Shown: piece by piece, positions 60,966 through 64,000 of the stretch
Layout of the letters: every line of letters begins with the position of its first letter
How positions within the stretch are numbered: the stretch's first letter is position 1
From: Opitutus sp. GAS368
GTDB taxonomy: Bacteria; Verrucomicrobiota; Verrucomicrobiia; Opitutales; Opitutaceae
Length of the DNA stretch: 64,000 bases
Assembly: GCF_900104925.1 (NCBI RefSeq)
Contig: NZ_LT629735.1
Location: 1,892,291 to 1,956,290, forward strand
Direction: 5' to 3'
The notes under the pieces: model-generated
What the model was told of the DNA's origin: nothing
The model's database searches: none
The model's input: the letters and a program-made list of their open reading frames with translations, nothing else
Program-made: the position numbers and the translations under genes

Positions 60966-62935
60966 CCCCGGAGGGAAAAATCAAGGACGTCGGCCTCGTC
61001 CGCCGGGTGCGCGAGGACGAGGACGAAGAACTGCAAAAGCCGCTCGAGTGGGGCTTGATCCGCCGCCTCTTCACCTACACCGCGCCCATCAAGGGCAAGG
61101 TCGTGGCGCTGGTCCTCATGACGCTGGTCCGTGCGGCACAGCTGCCGGCGCTGGGCTGGCTGATGGCGCTGATCATCCAGGGGCCGATCGCCGGTCATGC
61201 CGCGGGGGCTGCGGCCGCCGGCCCCGGGGGCTTTTTCCACGTCGCTTCCTGGAGCATCATGACCGGCGTGGTGGTGTATGGGCTGCTCGCGCTTTCCACC
61301 GACCTGCTCTTCCACTTCCGCCAGCGCTACGCGCTGGAAATCGGCGAGACGGTGGTCAACGGCCTGCGCGCCGAGCTCTTCGCGCGGACCATGCGGCAGC
61401 CGATGAGCTTTTTCCACCGCGTGAAGATCGGGCGCATCATCGGCCGCGTGACCAGCGACATCGAGGCCGTGCGCACCGGCATCCAGGATGTGCTCTTTGT
61501 CAGCGTCATCCAGTTCGGCTCGGTCATCTTCTCGGCGGTCGTGATGCTCTGGTGCGACTGGGTGCTGTTCCTCGTGGTGCTGGCGATGGCGCCGGTGCTG
61601 TGGGCGCTCAACCGGCATTTCCGCATGCGGCTCAGCCACTACACCCGCGCCTCGCAGGAAAGCTTCAGTCGCGTGACGGCGACGCTGGCGGAGTCGGTCA
61701 ATGGCATCCGCGTGACGCAGGGCTTCGTGCGGCAGGAGACCAATGCCGGGCTTTTCCGCAGCCTCCTGGCCGACCATGCCAAATACAACATCGCGCTGGC
61801 GCGGACCTCGGCGATCCTCACGCCGCTGCTGGAATTGAACAGCCAGTTCTTTGTCGCCACCCTGCTGATGTTCGGCGGCTGGCGCGTGTTCAACGGCGAC
61901 ATGACGATGGGCGGCCTGATCACGTTCTTCCTGCTCGCCAACCAGTTCTTCGCCCCCATCTCGATCATCGGTAACCAATACAACCAGGCACTCGTGGCCA
62001 TGGCCGGCGCCGAGCGGGTCTTCCGTCTGATCGACGTAAAACCGGAGTGGGAGGACGACCCGGCGGCGACCCCGCTGCGCGATCCCCGGGCAACGGGGTC
62101 GCAAGTAACAAGTGACAAGGATCAATTAACAGGAGGGGAGGCCGATGCCCTTGATCCTTGTCCCTTGCCCCTTGTTACTTCGCATGCCCCGGGCATGCGG
62201 ATCGAGTTCCGATCCGTGACCTTCGGTTACGACCCGGCCAAGCCGGTGCTGCACGACGTTAGTTTCACGGCCGGGCCGGGACAGACCGTCGCGCTCGTCG
62301 GCCACACCGGCAGCGGCAAGAGCTCCATCATCAACCTGGTTTCCAAATTCTACCTGCCGACGCGCGGCGAGGTGCTGTTGGACGGCCGCGAAATCCGCAC
62401 GATCACCAGCCATTCGCTGCACCGGCAGATGGGCATGGTGCAGCAACAGAACCTCCTTTTTACCGGCACGGTGCTGGAAAATATCCGGCTGGCGAAGCCG
62501 GAGGCGACCGAGGAAGAGGCGCGCGAGGCCGCGCGCCGGCTCGATTGTCTGGATTTGCTTGAAGCGCTGCCGCAAGGGTTTGCCACGGAAGTCGGCGAGC
62601 GCGGCGCCGGGCTTTCCCTCGGCCAGCGGCAGCTCGTCTGCTTCACCCGGGCACTGGTCGCCGATCCGCGGATCGTCATCCTCGATGAGGCCACGAGCTC
62701 GATTGATGCGATCACGGAGGCGCGGCTGCAAAAGGCCCTGGTGGAACTGCTGCGCGGCCGCACCAGCTTCGTGGTGGCGCACCGGTTGAGCACCATCCGG
62801 CACGCCGACCTGGTGCTGGTGCTGGACCAGGGCCGCGTGATCGAGCGCGGCACGCATGCGGAATTGCTGGCGCAGGCCGGCCACTATGCGGCGCTTTACC
62901 GGCAGTTCGTGCAGATGGATTCGCCGGGGCCCTAG
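60962..62935 (+). CDS. ABC exporter half-transporter with degenerate signature (heterodimer partner B)
   Basis: The 657-aa protein starts at ATG 60962. The NBD has Walker A GHTGSGKS (about 446), a degenerate signature LSLGQRQLVCFTR (about 551) and a canonical Walker B ILDEATSSID (about 573). The catalytic site of the heterodimer thus combines its Glu with partner A's LSGGQ. Between the transmembrane and NBD parts (residues about 381-406) an inverted DNA repeat is translated in frame, forming an extra linker. Confidence 0.95.
   Translation: MTPEGKIKDVGLVRRVREDEDEELQKPLEWGLIRRLFTYTAPIKGKVVALVLMTLVRAAQLPALGWLMALIIQGPIAGHAAGAAAAGPGGFFHVASWSIMTGVVVYGLLALSTDLLFHFRQRYALEIGETVVNGLRAELFARTMRQPMSFFHRVKIGRIIGRVTSDIEAVRTGIQDVLFVSVIQFGSVIFSAVVMLWCDWVLFLVVLAMAPVLWALNRHFRMRLSHYTRASQESFSRVTATLAESVNGIRVTQGFVRQETNAGLFRSLLADHAKYNIALARTSAILTPLLELNSQFFVATLLMFGGWRVFNGDMTMGGLITFFLLANQFFAPISIIGNQYNQALVAMAGAERVFRLIDVKPEWEDDPAATPLRDPRATGSQVTSDKDQLTGGEADALDPCPLPLVTSHAPGMRIEFRSVTFGYDPAKPVLHDVSFTAGPGQTVALVGHTGSGKSSIINLVSKFYLPTRGEVLLDGREIRTITSHSLHRQMGMVQQQNLLFTGTVLENIRLAKPEATEEEAREAARRLDCLDLLEALPQGFATEVGERGAGLSLGQRQLVCFTRALVADPRIVILDEATSSIDAITEARLQKALVELLRGRTSFVVAHRLSTIRHADLVLVLDQGRVIERGTHAELLAQAGHYAALYRQFVQMDSPGP
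62103..62180. repeat. Inverted repeat inserted in frame inside an ABC transporter gene
   Basis: AAGTAACAAGTGACAAGGATCAA (key ends AAGTAACAAG and GACAAGGATCAA, 62103-62125) pairs with TTGATCCTTG...CTTGTTACTT (62151-62180); the right arm has seven extra bases. The frame stays open throughout. Copies of this palindrome class are typical of intergenic repeats. Confidence 0.85.
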
Positions 62936-63111
62936 CCGTTCGGTCCATTTTCGGCCGCCGCGAGGTTTTGCGCGTGGCGCGAAAAGCGCGCGGCGCATTT
63001 GCCGCAAGACTATTTTGGCGGAAATCCCCCCGTTTCTCCTCTGAGAAAATGTGATTTTCCCTCTAGAAAATCGTTGCATTGGGTCCGGCCGGTTCTTTGA
63101 TGACTAGCACT

Positions 63112-63378
63112 ATGGCTAAATCCACTCGTAAACCCAACGCCGCTTTCATGAAGCCGGTTACTCCGGACGCCGCTCTCGCCCCCATCGTGGGCTCGAAGCC
63201 GCTTCCCCGCACAGAGCTCACCAAGAAGCTCTGGGCCTACATCAAGAAGAACGGTCTGCAAGACTCCAAGAACCGCCGCAACATCAACGCCGACGCGGCG
63301 CTGAAGGTTGTGTTCGGTGGCAAGGCCACCGTCAGCATGTTCGACATGACCAAGCTGGTCAGCAAGCACGTCTCGTAA
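63112..63378 (+). CDS. SWIB/MDM2-domain protein
   Basis: The 88-aa protein starts at ATG 63112 (an ATG at 63100 is possible). The SWIB fold is visible: ELTKKLWAYIKKNGLQDSKNRRNI (about 35-58) and the final LVSKHVS. A basic N-terminal tail precedes it. Its role is unknown in bacteria; it may be a DNA- or protein-binding adaptor. A strong terminator follows. Confidence 0.92.
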   Translation: MAKSTRKPNAAFMKPVTPDAALAPIVGSKPLPRTELTKKLWAYIKKNGLQDSKNRRNINADAALKVVFGGKATVSMFDMTKLVSKHVS

Positions 63379-63407
63379 GACATCCGCTCTTAGCGAAACC
63401 TTTGAAA

Positions 63408-63440
63408 CCGCCGCGGAGCAATCCGCGGCGGTTTTGTTTT
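63408..63440 (+). terminator. Terminator after SWIB gene
   Basis: CCGCCGCGG (63408-63416) pairs with CCGCGGCGG (63423-63431), followed by TTTTGTTTTGG. Confidence 0.93.
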
Positions 63441-63454
63441 GGTCGGATGAGTTG

Positions 63455-63564
63455 GCCACGAAAAGGCACAAAGTGATCCGGCTCGCGAAGTGAGTCTGCG
63501 TCGCGCCTATAGGCGCGCGGGAGGGCAACGCGGCAGGCGGAATTCCCTTGTGCCTTTTTGTGGC
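63455..63564. repeat. Long palindromic repeat element between SWIB and EamA genes
   Basis: GCCACGAAAAGGCACAA (63455-63471) pairs with TTGTGCCTTTTTGTGGC (63548-63564) with one mismatch, enclosing a GC-rich interior that includes GCGCCTATAGGCGC. REP/MITE-like. Confidence 0.88.
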
Positions 63565-63623
63565 TAAAAATCCTCCGGCATCGACAGGAGTCGTCCATCT
63601 CCCGCAGATTCATCTCCAGTAGC

Positions 63624-64000
63624 CATGACATCTTCTCCTCCCTCGATCCACCGGCAGGCGCTGTTGATGCTGCTGCTCGCCAACCTGTTTTGGGGGCTGA
63701 GCTTCCCGGTCATCAAGGCGATGGTCTTTGCCCACCAGCAGCTCGTGCCGGGGAGCAGCAGCTGGTTCATCACCGCCTACACGGTGGCCCCGCGCTTCCT
63801 CATCGCCGCGGCGGTGCTGGTTTGCCTGCTCGGGCCGCAGCTTCGCACGTTCACGCGGCTCGAGTTCAAGCAGGGGGCGCTCATCGGCGTGACGGCCGGC
63901 ATCGGCATGCTGTTCCAGAACGACGGCATCCAGTTCACGTCGGCCTCCGTGTCGGCGTTCCTGACCCAGTTCTACGCCATCATGATCCCCGCTTGGCTGG
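63624..64000 (+). CDS. EamA-family transporter, truncated by the right window edge
   Basis: The start is ATG 63624; 125 residues are visible. MLLLANLFWGLSFPVIKA (about 15-32) is the first EamA helix, followed by three more helices (FLIAAAVLVCLLG, GALIGVTAGIGMLFQNDGIQFTSASVSAFL). The rest lies beyond the edge. Substrate unknown. Confidence 0.88.

Overview
The window is 64 kb of GC-rich bacterial DNA, densely packed with genes. It contains a BaiN-type flavoprotein, a SWIB-domain protein, Ser/Thr kinase and ECF-type sigma signalling, SYLF and DUF885 proteins, and many palindromic repeats at gene ends. Together these suggest a Verrucomicrobiota genome, most likely Opitutaceae-like. That placement is inferred from gene content; the window contains no rRNA or other marker gene. 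I saw no tRNA, rRNA or CRISPR array.

Positions <1 to about 11.84 kb are an integrated genomic island. Its right end is set by a large serine recombinase (10362-11861) sitting in the 3' part of a TRIC/UPF0126 channel gene (11767-12336), whose last residues have been replaced. The left end lies outside the window. The island carries a compact seven-gene minus-strand operon (1-4365). Its genes, in transcription order, encode an unknown 106-aa protein, an XRE repressor, an ImmA/IrrE metallopeptidase, a thymidylate-synthase-like enzyme, a membrane-anchored dCTP-deaminase/dUTPase-fold protein, a thymidylate-kinase-like P-loop kinase, and a protein resembling the helical domain of phage 5-hydroxymethyl-dU DNA kinases. 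The start is flanked by TTAC/GTAA palindromes that look like operators. This set resembles the phage thymidine hypermodification pathway, and it is the best candidate here for an undescribed system: a bacterial nucleotide- or base-modification module, or a defence module, under XRE/ImmA control. Next to it are a STAS-like/HATPase pair, a small zinc-ribbon protein, a 5'-truncated TraD/VirD4-like ATPase, a periplasmic coiled-coil protein, a membrane protein and a second XRE regulator with its own repeated operator.

12-23.8 kb is chromosomal backbone: a YcfL-like lipoprotein, a TonB-dependent receptor, a PAP2 phosphatase, a sigma factor, a zinc-binding membrane protein, a TPR Ser/Thr kinase, a CxxC protein, small secreted proteins, and EamA and MATE transporters. 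A XamI/SalI-like type II restriction-modification pair (23820-26385) is inserted before a Cys/Met-metabolism PLP enzyme.

28-54 kb holds DUF167, exonuclease III, CinA-like, SYLF, metallopeptidase, Spy-like, BaiN flavoprotein, AEC transporter, TerC, thioredoxin-like, Gfo/Idh/MocA oxidoreductase, DUF885 peptidase-like, alpha/beta hydrolase, SpoU rRNA methyltransferase, HEAT-repeat, APC permease, SRPBCC, MarC, DusB, MalY-like, Hsp20, a second TerC behind a candidate manganese-type riboswitch, and MscS. From 54 kb on come a TetR-HlyD-ABC efflux operon, a DCC-family protein, a glycine-rich RRM protein, an asymmetric heterodimeric ABC exporter pair, a SWIB protein and a truncated EamA transporter at the right edge. 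Long inverted repeats (REP/MITE-like) recur at gene ends, and one lies in frame inside an ABC transporter gene.
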